Both the position numbers and the translations under genes were made by a program. Of a DNA stretch of 64,000 bases, positions 35,695 through 45,343 are shown piece by piece. The notes beneath the pieces were generated by a model. The model ran no database searches and was not told the origin of the DNA. It was given only the letters and a program-made list of their open reading frames with translations. Source of the DNA: Clostridiaceae bacterium (GTDB lineage: Bacteria > Bacillota > Clostridia > Lachnospirales > Lachnospiraceae); NCBI GenBank assembly GCA_009911065.1, contig QXWR01000006.1, positions 62,001-126,000 of the forward strand, given 5' to 3'. Each line of letters opens with the position of its first letter. The first letter of the stretch is position 1.

Positions 35695-36609
35695 ATGGGA
35701 GCGAAAACACGAAAAAAAGAAAGTGTACCAGATAAGCAAGGCCTTATTGTCAGACGCACAGCTAAAGATTCTGTGTTCTGCAATTTGTTTAGTGATAAAA
35801 GATACTTGCTGCAACTGTATCAAGCCCTACATCCAGAGGATACAGAAACAACAGAAGATGATCTGACAGATATTACAATACGGAATGTACTTACAGACGG
35901 AATCTATAATGATGTCGGATTTAGGAATAAGGACAAAGTTATCATCCTTACGGAAGCGCAATCCACATGGTCGATGAATATTTTGATCAGAATGTTGTTA
36001 TATCTGGCGGAAACATATCATGATTATTTCAGAAAAACAAACGCAGATTTGTATAGCAGCAAAAAAGTATCCATGCCAAACGCGGAGTTATATGTCATAT
36101 TTACAGGGAAACGGATGAATCAGCCCAAATATATTTCTTTATCAGAAGAATTCTTCCATGGCCAGCAATGCTCAGTAGAGGTAAAAGCTAAAGTTTTGTA
36201 TGGAGAAGGCTATAAGGATATTGTCAGCCAGTACGTTGAGTTTTCAAAAATATACACAGAGCAGGTTAAGAAACATGGCTATACAAGGAAAGCAGTTTTG
36301 GAAACCATCCGCATCTGCAAAGACCAAGATGTACTGACAGAGTATTTAAAAACCAGAGAAAGAGAGGTGGTATCAATTATGATGGCACTATTTGATGAGG
36401 AATATATTCAACAAGCTTATCGACATCGCTTAATTGATGAAACAACCAAAGAAGTGACCGAGGCTGTGACAAAAGAAATGACAGATAAGGCAATTGAAAA
36501 GGAAAAAAAATTAGCAAAAAAATTATATCAGAAGGGTTTTTCGCTGGAAGATATTGCGGAAGTTTCAGAAGTGTCAGTGGAAGTAGTAAAACAATGGTTT
36601 GATTCATAA
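35695..36609 (+). CDS. Rpn family recombination-promoting nuclease / putative transposase
   Basis: 304 residues, GGAGG 7 nt before the ATG. RRTAKDSVFCNLFSDKRYLL is the family's N-terminal signature, ILTEAQSTWSMNILIRMLLY carries the E-x-Q of the PD-(D/E)XK nuclease core, and the C-terminal helix (KKLAKKLYQKGFSLEDIAEV SEVSVEVVKQW) is the usual DNA-binding-like tail. Rpn proteins are Ca2+/Mg2+-dependent endonucleases that raise recombination. Complete; a decayed relative is at 19629. Own terminator. Confidence 0.85.
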   Translation: MGAKTRKKESVPDKQGLIVRRTAKDSVFCNLFSDKRYLLQLYQALHPEDTETTEDDLTDITIRNVLTDGIYNDVGFRNKDKVIILTEAQSTWSMNILIRMLLYLAETYHDYFRKTNADLYSSKKVSMPNAELYVIFTGKRMNQPKYISLSEEFFHGQQCSVEVKAKVLYGEGYKDIVSQYVEFSKIYTEQVKKHGYTRKAVLETIRICKDQDVLTEYLKTREREVVSIMMALFDEEYIQQAYRHRLIDETTKEVTEAVTKEMTDKAIEKEKKLAKKLYQKGFSLEDIAEVSEVSVEVVKQWFDS

Positions 36610-36633
36610 AAGGGGCTTTGGGCCTCTTTTTTT
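36608..36633 (+). terminator. intrinsic terminator
   Basis: AGGGGC (36611-36616), loop TTTGG, GGCCTCT region pairing with one G-T, flanked by A and T runs (seven T). Confidence 0.7.
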
Positions 36634-36747
36634 AATTTCCTTTGGAGTGACCGAATTCTATTTCGTGTAATTATAATTTCTGTTATGCAATGAATTATAA
36701 GAATATATGGAAACATTTATGAATCGGAATATAATTCGGTCAGCACT

Positions 36748-38046
36748 CTAACATACAGGCAGCGTGACCACAAAGCAGCTGCCTCCCAATGGGTTGTCTT
36801 TTATGGCGATCGTACCTTTGTGAAGTGCAGTCAGCTCTTTGGCAATGCTTAGACCAAGGCCAAAGTGAGTCTTGTCTCTTCTTGCTGTGTCAGCCCGGTA
36901 AAAACGGTCAAAAATATAGGGTTTGATGGAATCCGGAATGCCGCAGCCTTGATCAATCACCTGTAAAATCAGGAATTTGGGGTGGTTTTCCGGTTTGGTG
37001 TATGCCTGGATTTGGATTTCCTTTCCTTCTGGAGTGTGGCACAGAGCGTTGTCCAAAAGAATCAGAAGAATCTGGCGAAGGCGTTCCGGGTCGGCGATAA
37101 GGGGTGGGAGCGGATCTTGGGGCAAATCCAGATGGAGGGAGAGCGGTTTCTGGCGGCAAAAGGGAAGGAAAGCCTCATAGGTTTCAATGAGCAGGGTATC
37201 CATGTCGATTTTTTGAGGCTGGATTTTCCAGCTCTGTGCGTCTGCCAGGGACAGAAGGAGCATATCATCAATCAGGTGGGCCATCCGGATGCATTCAGAG
37301 TCTAAGGTATGCAGCAGGGACTCTTGTTTGTCAGGAGAGGTCCGGACAGCGGCAATGCCAGAGCGGAGAACTGCAAGAGGAGAGCGCAGCTCATGGGAGG
37401 CAGCGGCCATAAATTCGTTTTGTTTTTTGCGGCTTTCTTCCACAGGACGTAAAGACCATCCTACAAAATGCCAGCTGACCAGCCAAAAGGCCAGGATTCC
37501 GGCCAGATTCAAACACAAAAGAACGACGATGGTTTTGCCCATAGATTCGAAAAGCGAAGGAAGGCAGGAGAGGAAACAAAGGCTGCGGACTCCGTTTTTG
37601 TAGGGAAGTACCATAACCATAGCATAATAGGCATCCTTTTTACTGCCATGTACCGTAAGAAGAGTACTGATAGCAGAGGAGGAGGAAACCGGGGCATGGT
37701 CTGTAAGGATTCCCTCTTTTTCAGCCAGTTCTTTTACCTGAAGAATAAGGTTGAAACGGTTGGTGGCAGGAGTCCAGGAGCCGGGGTACAAAAGAGGAAT
37801 GCCATTTTCTTCTATATAAATAATGGAGCGGCTTGCAGCTTCCATTTGAGCCAGAAAGTTATGGGACAGGAGCGTGTCCGATTGTAAATGCAGGCAGATG
37901 GAATCCCAGGCAGCATAAAAATCCTCCATCTGTTTTTGTCTGGTTTCTCGGACCTGAAAGAGAAAAAATACCGTCAGGGCCATAGTAAGAATGAGACCCG
38001 TGGTGGTGGTATAGAGTAAGGTAAGACGTCTGCGGAGAAATTTCAT
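36748..38046 (-). CDS. sensor histidine kinase
   Basis: 432 residues from ATG 38046 (MKFLRRRLTLLYTTTT), AAAGGA upstream; a GTG 18 nt earlier is possible. Two membrane helices (about 12-30 and 170-190) flank an extracytoplasmic sensor domain of about 135 residues. The phospho-acceptor H218 is in FMAAASHELRSPLAVL. ATPase boxes: N (QILLILLDNALCHTPEG), G1 (VIDQGCGIPD), F (IFDRFYRAD), G2 (HFGLGLSIAKEL). Partner of the response regulator immediately upstream; the genes are 46 nt apart. The signal is unknown. Confidence 0.9.
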   Translation of the reverse strand: MKFLRRRLTLLYTTTTGLILTMALTVFFLFQVRETRQKQMEDFYAAWDSICLHLQSDTLLSHNFLAQMEAASRSIIYIEENGIPLLYPGSWTPATNRFNLILQVKELAEKEGILTDHAPVSSSSAISTLLTVHGSKKDAYYAMVMVLPYKNGVRSLCFLSCLPSLFESMGKTIVVLLCLNLAGILAFWLVSWHFVGWSLRPVEESRKKQNEFMAAASHELRSPLAVLRSGIAAVRTSPDKQESLLHTLDSECIRMAHLIDDMLLLSLADAQSWKIQPQKIDMDTLLIETYEAFLPFCRQKPLSLHLDLPQDPLPPLIADPERLRQILLILLDNALCHTPEGKEIQIQAYTKPENHPKFLILQVIDQGCGIPDSIKPYIFDRFYRADTARRDKTHFGLGLSIAKELTALHKGTIAIKDNPLGGSCFVVTLPVC

Positions 38047-38092
38047 GGTTAAATATCCTTTCACTACAGTGGTTCTGTGGTTCCCTAAAGTT

Positions 38093-38779
38093 TTATTCTG
38101 TCAATGGATTCTCTTCCAGCCGATAGCCGATTCCGTGGACCGTAATAAGGCGTACCGGGGCGCCAGAAGCTTTTAGGCGTCTGCGAAGAAAATGGATGTA
38201 GTTGTCCAGATTGCCTTCCTCTATTTCAGAATTGCTGCCCCAAACATAGGATAGAATCCGGCTGCGGGGCAGAGTCTGTCTGGGATTGCGCAGGAAAAAT
38301 TCCAAAAGGGAGGACTCCCGTTTGGACAGGGTAAAAGAGAGTGTGCCATATTCCATCAAACGCTGTTCTGGGTCCAGGGAGAGACCGGAAACACACAACT
38401 TGCCAGAAAGCAGCCGATCACCAGAGCGTCTGGTGACAGCCCGAATCCTTGCCATCAACTCTTCGGTGGCAAATGGTTTTACCAGGTAGTCGTCGGCTCC
38501 TGCATCCAGTCCGTTTACCCGGTCATAAACTCGGTCCAGGGCAGTGGCCAAAATGACAGGGGTGAAAATATTCTGGCGGCGCAGGGTATGGAGTGTGGTT
38601 ATGCCATCCATTTCCGGAAGCATCCGGTCTAGGATAATGGCGTCATAGGTATTGGTTTTGGCAAGATAAAGTCCGTCGCTTCCTGTGTGACAGCATTCGG
38701 TGTGATAGCCTGCCTGCTCTAAGGCAAGGAGGATGTTCTGACAAAGGTCTTTATCGTCTTCAATGATTAAGATTCGCAT
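38093..38779 (-). CDS. OmpR-family response regulator
   Basis: 228 residues from ATG 38779 with GGAGG upstream; the longer opening to 38851 lacks a ribosome site. Receiver domain: acidic pair D8-D9, phosphorylation site D51 (IILDRMLPEMDG), switch Thr in ILATALD, Lys in YLVKPF. The C-terminal winged helix (SFTLSKRESSLLEFFLRNPR to VRLITVHGIGYRLE) binds DNA. First gene of the two-component operon with the kinase. It is divergent from the chemotaxis receptor gene, whose promoter it may share or control. Confidence 0.92.
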   Translation of the reverse strand: MRILIIEDDKDLCQNILLALEQAGYHTECCHTGSDGLYLAKTNTYDAIILDRMLPEMDGITTLHTLRRQNIFTPVILATALDRVYDRVNGLDAGADDYLVKPFATEELMARIRAVTRRSGDRLLSGKLCVSGLSLDPEQRLMEYGTLSFTLSKRESSLLEFFLRNPRQTLPRSRILSYVWGSNSEIEEGNLDNYIHFLRRRLKASGAPVRLITVHGIGYRLEENPLTE

Positions 38780-38943
38780 AGGAGCCTCCGTTTTGTGGTT
38801 TATTTTTGTTTTTCTTTTTGTGGACGGTTTTCGGTTGATGTTACCTTTCAAACCTGTTCTGCACCGAAAACCCAGTCTATATCTACTATATCACAAAAGT
38901 CTCTAAAAAAACTTTAAAATTTTTTACTTGTAAATTTTCTTTA

Positions 38944-38972
38944 TTGACTTTTGCCAGAATATACCTTATAAT
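38944..38972 (+). promoter_or_regulatory. promoter of the chemotaxis receptor gene
   Basis: TTGACT (38944-38949), 17-nt spacer, TATAAT (38967-38972), 55 nt before the ATG. Near-consensus sigma-A type, so this receptor is not under an obvious flagellar sigma factor. Confidence 0.75.
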
Positions 38973-39027
38973 GTCGAATATCTATATTTATTTCCTACAT
39001 TTTATTCATTTTGCAGGAGGTTTTTTT

Positions 39028-41160
39028 ATGTCCAGAGAACAATATACGACTGAGCGGATTGATAGTCTCAGTAAGAAGATCACCTCAAAATTGGCCGTCA
39101 TTGTAGCGGTCATGTTTTTGTTGATCGTTTCCATTTCCGGTTTTATTTCCATGGTTTCCCTGGAAAGCATTACAAGAGATAAGATGGAAACACTTGCATA
39201 CGAGAATGTTTTTTTGATTAAAAACAATATTGAAAATTCTTATGGGCAAGCATTGGGATTTGCCAATTCTCTGCGAAATATTTCCGCTTTGCCGCCAAAG
39301 GAGCAGAGAAATGCCATTGATAATGCATTAAAAGGCTTTTTGCTTGGAAATGAAAACTTTACAACGGTTTTTGCCTATTTTGAACAAAATGCCATTGCAG
39401 ATGCCAATGGACAGCCATATAGCGTACATAAAAAGGAGATTGCATATGAGGCAATCGCCTATTTTAATGAAAACCGGACGGATGTAGTCTACGAAAAGCA
39501 TGAAGATGCCTTTGACAATTTTGACAAAGAATACTATAAGCAAATAAAGTCTTCCGGTGAAGTGTATGTGATGGAGCCTTATGTGTATCAGCTTCAGGGG
39601 AAAGATATTATGATGATCAGCATCATAGCTCCGGTGTATGATGCCAATGGAGATTTTCTTGGAGTGGCTGGATGTGATCTGGCTTTGGATGACATGCAGA
39701 CGCAGCAGTATGCCCGTATTGGCTATGAATCGATACACATGACTTTGCTGGCCGAAGACCGTACAATATTGCTGGACACCAAAGACCCTTCTACTGTAGG
39801 AAAAACAGCTGCGGAGGCTGGATATGATGAGCTTATTGCTGGCGCTGACCGACTGAGTGTTATGCAGGGCGGTCCCAATGTAAACAGTATTTCTGTAGTG
39901 AACAATAAGACAATCAATTACGCCACAGGCAGAAAAGGAATTTCTGTGATGGTTCCCATGAAGCTTGCCAGTGGAAATACATGGCCATTATGTATTTCCA
40001 TTGATAAGGTGGAGTTTGACCGGGAGTTAATTGGGGATGTGCTGGAATTGATGCTTGTAGTTATCTTGTTTGGCATTGTGCTGCTTTGCTGCATTTATCA
40101 GATTATAAAGAAGTACCTGTCTCCCGTGCAGGCGATTTTAGACGGAGCTTCTAAATTGGAAGAAGGCAATTTGAAAATTGATCTTGAAGTCAATACCAGT
40201 GATGAGCTGGGGCGCATGGCAGGGGCATTGAATCATATCAGCACAACCATGGACAATTATGTGAATGATATTTCCCATCATCTGTCTCAGATGGCTGCAA
40301 ATGATATGAATGTTGAAATCCGGCAGAAATACATTGGTGATTTTATTCCCATTCAGGCGTCTATTGAAAAAATAGCGTCTTCTCTCAACAACACCTTACG
40401 TCAGATTAAACTTTCTGCAGATGGGGTGGCATCGGATTCGGTGAGTGTGGAAAGCGGCGCACAGGCTCTTTCCAGAGGAGCCGCGGACCAAGCCCAGGCG
40501 ATTGAGGAGCTGGCCTCTTCCATAGAGAATCTATCCTCAGATATTACAGCTAATGCAGATGATGCGGCAAAAATGAGCCGGAATGCTGCACGAGTCAGCG
40601 AACAGATTGAAAAGGGCAGCCGGGATATGGATAAACTGATTCAGGCCATGTCAGAGATTCAGGAATCTTCTGCTGGCATTGAAAAGGTAATCAAGGCGAT
40701 TGAGGATATTGCAAACGAGACAAATCTCTTATCGGTAAATGCTTCCATAGAGGCAGCCAGAGCCGGGGAAGCTGGAAAGGGATTTATGGTTGTGGCCAAC
40801 CAGATTCGTGATCTGGCAGTAAAGAGTTCAGAATCGGTGAATCAGACAACAGAGCTGATCGAACGTTCTCTTACTGCAGTGAAGAACGGAGTTTCCATAG
40901 CAGGGGAGACTTCCAGTTCTTTGACAGTCGTAGTGGAGGGGGCAAAGGAGATTACAGGGTCCGTGGAAAAAATCAGCAGCGCTTCTCAAAACCAGAAGAC
41001 CGTTTTGGAGGAAGTGGTAAAGAGCGTAGGGCTGATTGAGGGAGTAGTGCAGAATAATATTTCCGCTGCACAGGAAAGTGCTCTTACTAGTAAGGAATTG
41101 TCAGAACAGTCAAGGCGTCTCCATGAGCTGGTGAATCAGTTCCAATTAAAGGGGATGTAA
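39028..41160 (+). CDS. methyl-accepting chemotaxis protein
   Basis: 710 residues from ATG 39028 with GCAGGAGG ahead. Membrane helix 1 at about 20-45, an extracellular double-Cache-type sensor domain (about 50-335; YVYQLQGKDIMMISIIAPVY, GVAGCDLALDDM), helix 2 near 345-367, HAMP (YLSPVQAILDGASKLEEGNL), then the coiled-coil signalling domain with the conserved hairpin tip ANETNLLSVNASIEAARAGE. It senses a small ligand and signals to CheA/CheW. Monocistronic, with its own promoter and terminator; it lies just before the glycan cluster. Confidence 0.92.
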   Translation: MSREQYTTERIDSLSKKITSKLAVIVAVMFLLIVSISGFISMVSLESITRDKMETLAYENVFLIKNNIENSYGQALGFANSLRNISALPPKEQRNAIDNALKGFLLGNENFTTVFAYFEQNAIADANGQPYSVHKKEIAYEAIAYFNENRTDVVYEKHEDAFDNFDKEYYKQIKSSGEVYVMEPYVYQLQGKDIMMISIIAPVYDANGDFLGVAGCDLALDDMQTQQYARIGYESIHMTLLAEDRTILLDTKDPSTVGKTAAEAGYDELIAGADRLSVMQGGPNVNSISVVNNKTINYATGRKGISVMVPMKLASGNTWPLCISIDKVEFDRELIGDVLELMLVVILFGIVLLCCIYQIIKKYLSPVQAILDGASKLEEGNLKIDLEVNTSDELGRMAGALNHISTTMDNYVNDISHHLSQMAANDMNVEIRQKYIGDFIPIQASIEKIASSLNNTLRQIKLSADGVASDSVSVESGAQALSRGAADQAQAIEELASSIENLSSDITANADDAAKMSRNAARVSEQIEKGSRDMDKLIQAMSEIQESSAGIEKVIKAIEDIANETNLLSVNASIEAARAGEAGKGFMVVANQIRDLAVKSSESVNQTTELIERSLTAVKNGVSIAGETSSSLTVVVEGAKEITGSVEKISSASQNQKTVLEEVVKSVGLIEGVVQNNISAAQESALTSKELSEQSRRLHELVNQFQLKGM

Positions 41161-41163
41161 AAT

Positions 41164-41205
41164 TCAGGCAGGAAGCAAAATAGTTTCCTGCCTGATGTTT
41201 TATTA
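41164..41205 (+). terminator. intrinsic terminator
   Basis: TCAGGCAGGAA (41164-41174) pairs with TTCCTGCCTGA (41184-41194), then TGTTTTATTATTTT. Confidence 0.85.
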
Positions 41206-41618
41206 TTTTATTTTGGGTGAACGGTAACGCTGTGCTAGATGGAAATAAAATTCAATTCTCATTCAATCAAATTTCTTGATTTTTATATGTATTTGTGCTA
41301 GAATCATTTTTAATGTATGGAGTGAAAGGCAGGAAATATAAAATGGTAGAGAGTAAGATGGAGATGAGAAGAGCAGAAGTAAAAAAGAAGTTTCGTGTTT
41401 TATAAAATGTTTAGATGGGGATGAGTGAGTTAAAGTATATATATTATATTATATTATATAATTAAATAAAAGTGGATCTGGATTTGAATGGATAGAAAAT
41501 AGGAAAAAAGGGATGGGGAAGGAAATGTTAAGAAGAAAATGATTTAGAAAATCTAATTGTTTAAATTGATTTTCTATAAAGTATATATATTATATTTAAT
41601 ATAGACTGGCGGTTGAAA
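41206..41618 (+). other. AT-rich leader region of the glycan cluster
   Basis: 410 bases. A good promoter is present: TTGATT (41276-41281), 17-nt spacer, TAGAAT (41299-41304). A 20-codon open frame (41343-41405, MVESKMEMRRAEVKKKFRVL) follows AGGAAATATAAA and could be a leader peptide, with weak support. Runs of TATATTATATTATAT occur near 41440-41462 and 41580-41600. The first certain gene starts at 41619, so the leader would be about 300 nt long. Confidence 0.45.
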
Positions 41619-42197
41619 ATGAACAAATACATAGAAGAACTGATGGAACATTTGAATCATACCGAAATATGGTTGGGAACAACAGAAAAGTATGTGGATT
41701 ATGATACAGGGATTGGAGCATTGACAGAAAAATTTCTGGAACATAAGAAAAAGAAGACTAGAGTATTTTTTATTGGCAATGGAGGAAGTTCTGCGATTGC
41801 CAGTCATATGACAGCAGATTTTATGAAAAATGGTGGTATGAATACATATAGTTTGTACGATTCTGCAGTTATGACTTGTATGGGGAATGATTATGGGTAT
41901 GAATTTGTATTCTCAAAACCACTGGGATTTTTGGTAAAGCCTGGAGACTTGGTAGTGGCTATCAGCAGTTCTGGCAATTCTCCCAATATCATCAGCGGGA
42001 TTGAGACGGCAAGACAGCAGGGGGCGGTAATTATCACTTTTACAGGTTTTTGTCCAGAAAACAAGGCGAAACAAAGAGGGGATATGAATGTATATGTTCC
42101 CTGTGAAAAGTATGGGATTGTAGAATCCATCCATAACCTGATTTTACAGCAGATTGTGGACGAGATTATGGAAAAGGATGGAGTAGAAATTCCGTGA
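41619..42197 (+). CDS. SIS-domain phosphosugar isomerase (GmhA-like)
   Basis: 192 residues from ATG 41619. SIS fold with FFIGNGGSSAIASHMTADFM (sugar-phosphate binding, as in sedoheptulose-7-phosphate isomerase GmhA) and VVAISSSGNSPNIISGIETA. GmhA converts sedoheptulose 7-phosphate to D-glycero-D-manno-heptose 7-phosphate, the first step to nucleotide-activated heptose. The link with the HldE-like gene at 43628 supports the heptose route. It opens the glycan cluster. Other SIS sugar isomerases remain possible. Confidence 0.75.
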   Translation: MNKYIEELMEHLNHTEIWLGTTEKYVDYDTGIGALTEKFLEHKKKKTRVFFIGNGGSSAIASHMTADFMKNGGMNTYSLYDSAVMTCMGNDYGYEFVFSKPLGFLVKPGDLVVAISSSGNSPNIISGIETARQQGAVIITFTGFCPENKAKQRGDMNVYVPCEKYGIVESIHNLILQQIVDEIMEKDGVEIP

Positions 42198-42476
42198 GAG
42201 AACACAGGTGTGGTAGAGGATAGGCTCGTGCTTCAAGATTAATGCGACAATGTACTAGAGCGTCTAAGAAAGCAAGACACATAGGATTGCAAAATAGAAG
42301 ATATGAGATAGAAGATATGAGGATGTAAAGGAAATTGTGCAGTGGAAGAAAATTCCACGGAAAAGGTTTGCATCAGGGGGAGGAAGAAAAAGTCACAGAG
42401 GAGAAAATCGCAGAGATTGGAAAGGGAAAACAGCAAATAGCAAGTAAATAATAGTGAATAAAGGATGGGAAAAAAC

Positions 42477-43460
42477 ATGGTTTCAATCGTAACAGGTGGA
42501 TGCGGATTTATTGGTTCTCATATGGTGGACAGGTTGTTGGCAGAAGGGCATGAGGTGCGGGTAATTGATAACTGGACGACTGGCAGACCGGAGAATTTGC
42601 AGCATCAGAAGGGAAATGAGAAGCTTACGGTTTATCATATGGACATTCGGAACAAAGAGGAGATGGAACCTGTTTTTGAAGGAGCAGATTATGTGTTTCA
42701 TTTTGCGGCTCTGGCAGATATTGTGCCTTCGATTCAAAAACCGTGGGAGTATTATTCTTCCAATGTTTTAGGGACTTATCATGTGGTGGAATGTGCCAGG
42801 AACGCAGGAGTTCGGAAATTGGTTTATGCGGCTTCTTCTTCCTGCTACGGGATTCCGGATGAATATCCCACAAAGGAGACAGCTGAGATTCGTCCCCAGT
42901 ATCCTTATGCTTTGACCAAACGGCTGGGGGAGGAGACAGTGCTTCACTGGGGGCAGGTGTACGGTCTTCCGGTTGTTACCCTGCGTCTCTTTAATGTGTA
43001 TGGGACCCGTTCCAGAACTTCTGGCACTTATGGGGCAGTGTTTGGAGTGTTCCTGGCTCAGAAGCTGGCAGGAAAGCCTTTTACTGTAGTGGGGGATGGA
43101 AATCAGACCAGAGATTTTACATATGTGACGGATATTGCAGATGTTTTTTATACAGCGGCTGTTTCAGATGTGGTCCAGGATACTTTCAATGTGGGAAGCG
43201 GCGGCACTTACTCAGTGAACCGTCTGTGTGAGCTTCTGGGCGGAGAAGTTACTCATATTCCCAAACGTCCAGGTGAACCGGACTGCACTTTTGCAGATAC
43301 TACAAAGATTGAAGCAGAGCTTGGCTGGAAGGCTAAGGTAAGCTTTGAAGAAGGGGTGCAAAAGGTGCTGGACAACATTGCCTACTGGAAGGAAGCGCCA
43401 GTGTGGACGCCAGAGAGCATTGGGGTAGCTACGGAGGATTGGTTTAAGTATTTGAGCTGA
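42477..43460 (+). CDS. NAD-dependent nucleotide-sugar epimerase/dehydratase
   Basis: 327 residues from ATG 42477; AAAGGATGGG serves as ribosome site, which makes ATG 42465 within that site less likely. Extended SDR fold: VTGGCGFIGSHMV (residues 4-16), DNWTTGRPENL, AASSSCYG (catalytic Ser), YPYALTKRLGEE (Tyr/Lys pair), LRLFNVYGTRSR. Such enzymes epimerise or dehydrate UDP-, GDP- or ADP-sugars. In this cluster it could act on activated heptose or make a precursor for the aminotransferase; substrate not determinable. Confidence 0.85.
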   Translation: MVSIVTGGCGFIGSHMVDRLLAEGHEVRVIDNWTTGRPENLQHQKGNEKLTVYHMDIRNKEEMEPVFEGADYVFHFAALADIVPSIQKPWEYYSSNVLGTYHVVECARNAGVRKLVYAASSSCYGIPDEYPTKETAEIRPQYPYALTKRLGEETVLHWGQVYGLPVVTLRLFNVYGTRSRTSGTYGAVFGVFLAQKLAGKPFTVVGDGNQTRDFTYVTDIADVFYTAAVSDVVQDTFNVGSGGTYSVNRLCELLGGEVTHIPKRPGEPDCTFADTTKIEAELGWKAKVSFEEGVQKVLDNIAYWKEAPVWTPESIGVATEDWFKYLS

Positions 43461-43627
43461 CTTTATTGAAAGTTTTTTTACTGCTTTTTGGTGTTATTTT
43501 ACTTTATGACATGGATTGTGAGTGGTAACGACTTTTGGATTGTTAAAATAGGATGATCAGTTGATTTTTTTGCCGGGAAATGATGAATCAGGATTTTGAA
43601 AGATAAAAGGTAAGGACTTGAACAAAA

Positions 43628-45268
43628 ATGGGTAAAGTGGTTTCAAAAGAGACGTTTCAAACAGAAATAAAGCCCAGGCTTTTGGAGGAAGGGAAGAAGG
43701 TTGCCCTGTGTCATGGAGTGTTTGACCTGGTGCATCCGGGACATGTGATTCATTTGGAGCAGGCCCGGAACATGGCGGATGTGTTGGTGGTTTCTATCAC
43801 TGGGGCGGAGTTTGTCCGCAAGGGTCCGGGAAGGCCGTATTTTGATGACGAAATGCGCATGAAGGTGCTTTCTGCTTTGGAGTGTGTGGATTATGTGATG
43901 TTGTCAGAAGGGTATACTGTGGATGATATTGTGGAGTGCGTGGAGCCGGATATCTATGTGAAGGGGGAGGAGTATTCCAGAGCCGGAGAAGACCTTACTG
44001 GGAAGATTGATGAAGAAAAGGCCCTGGTGGAAAAACATGGAGGCAAGATTGGCTTTACTACAGGTCAGGTGTTTAGCTCCACAAAGCTTATTAATACAGC
44101 TATGTCTGGTTTGTCGGATGAGGTCCGGTGTTATATGGAGGATTTTAAGACCCGGCATACGATGGAGGAAATCCGGGGTTATGCAGATAAAGCCAGCAAG
44201 CAGAAGGTGTTGGTGATCGGAGATGTGATCATTGACAAATATACCTACTGTTATGTTCAGGGAATGATGAGTAAGGACATGGGATATTCGGCCAGATTAT
44301 CTCATTCAGAAGAGTATTTGGGAGGCGCTGTGGCTATTGCAAGGCATTTGTCCAGCTTTACAGAGGATGTGACTTTGATGTCAGTTATCGGAAAAGAGGA
44401 GGAGATGCGGCTTCGCCTGTTTGATGAGCTGGCGGACCGGATTCAGTTAAAAATGACCTGCAGCAAAGAGTTTCCTACTATCGTAAAGCATCGTTATTTG
44501 ACTCGGAATGAGAAGCGGGAGGAATACAGGAAGATATTTGCCATCAACAATATTCCGCAAAATGTCCGATATGAAGAAGAGGTGTATGAGGAGTTTCGGG
44601 AAAAAGTTCGAAGCAGAATCGAGGATTATGACGCGGTTTTTGTGTGTGATTTTGGTCATGGGCTGATAACCAGGGATTTGATTGAGATGATTCAGGAAAA
44701 AGCCCGGTTTCTAGTCTTGAACTGTCAGACCAATTCCAGCAACAAGGGGATGAATGTGATTACCAAATATACCCACACGGATGTGTTTTCTCTGGACCAG
44801 CAGGAGCTTACTCTGGCGTTTCCGGAAGATGCAGCGGAGGAGGCAGTGGGTCTGAAGAAGCTTTGCAGGCATTTAAGCGGAGATGGAAGAGAAGGGGAGA
44901 GAGACCTTTTGCCAGTTGAGAAGGATAGCATTGCAGGCAGTGACAGGCGAGATTTTCAGTTAGAACAAAAGCGGATGCAAAAACCAGCCACAGGCTGGTT
45001 GACAAGAGGTTCCAAGGGAGCCTGGGGTGTGGAAGAGGACAGAATCTGGCAGTGTCCTGCTTTTACGTTACAAGTGAAGGATACCATTGGAGCGGGGGAT
45101 GCGTTTTTTGCTGTAGCCGGAATTTTTGCGGCAGCAGGAGCTGGAACCGAGGTGGGAATGGTGATGGGGAATATTGGAGGCGCCTTAGGAGCCAATATTG
45201 TGGGGAATAAGGATGCCGTGGAAAAAGTAAATGTGTTAAAGTTTTGCAGTACGCTTATGAATGTGTGA
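43628..45268 (+). CDS. HldE-like bifunctional protein with swapped domain order
   Basis: 546 residues. The N-terminal domain (about 18-150) is a cytidylyltransferase-type nucleotidyltransferase: VALCHGVFDLVHPGHVIHLE with the HxGH signature and GRPYFDDEMRMKVLSALE. The C-terminal domain (about 190-546) is a PfkB/ribokinase-type kinase: LVIGDVIIDKYTYC, EEYLGGAVAIARHL, and the catalytic DTIGAGDAFFAVAG near 484. The E. coli heptose enzyme HldE has the kinase first and the transferase second, so here the order is inverted. A variable insert of about 40 residues (415-455) precedes GWLTRGSKGAWGV. Expected role: phosphorylate heptose 7-phosphate at C1 and activate it with a nucleotide. Confidence 0.82.
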   Translation: MGKVVSKETFQTEIKPRLLEEGKKVALCHGVFDLVHPGHVIHLEQARNMADVLVVSITGAEFVRKGPGRPYFDDEMRMKVLSALECVDYVMLSEGYTVDDIVECVEPDIYVKGEEYSRAGEDLTGKIDEEKALVEKHGGKIGFTTGQVFSSTKLINTAMSGLSDEVRCYMEDFKTRHTMEEIRGYADKASKQKVLVIGDVIIDKYTYCYVQGMMSKDMGYSARLSHSEEYLGGAVAIARHLSSFTEDVTLMSVIGKEEEMRLRLFDELADRIQLKMTCSKEFPTIVKHRYLTRNEKREEYRKIFAINNIPQNVRYEEEVYEEFREKVRSRIEDYDAVFVCDFGHGLITRDLIEMIQEKARFLVLNCQTNSSNKGMNVITKYTHTDVFSLDQQELTLAFPEDAAEEAVGLKKLCRHLSGDGREGERDLLPVEKDSIAGSDRRDFQLEQKRMQKPATGWLTRGSKGAWGVEEDRIWQCPAFTLQVKDTIGAGDAFFAVAGIFAAAGAGTEVGMVMGNIGGALGANIVGNKDAVEKVNVLKFCSTLMNV

Positions 45269-45343
45269 GATTGTTCGCGGTAAAAAATAGTTATGTGGAA
45301 ATGACAGAAATGAAAAACAGAAAAAGGGGCAAAGACAGCAGTT

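Noticed and set aside
41440-41600. TATATTATATTATAT-rich stretch as a replication origin or att site
   Set aside because: No DnaA boxes or paired repeats; simple AT-rich leader DNA.
20041-42265. Loose similarity between 20041-20085 and 42228-42265
   Set aside because: About a quarter of positions differ and no extension on either side; likely chance.
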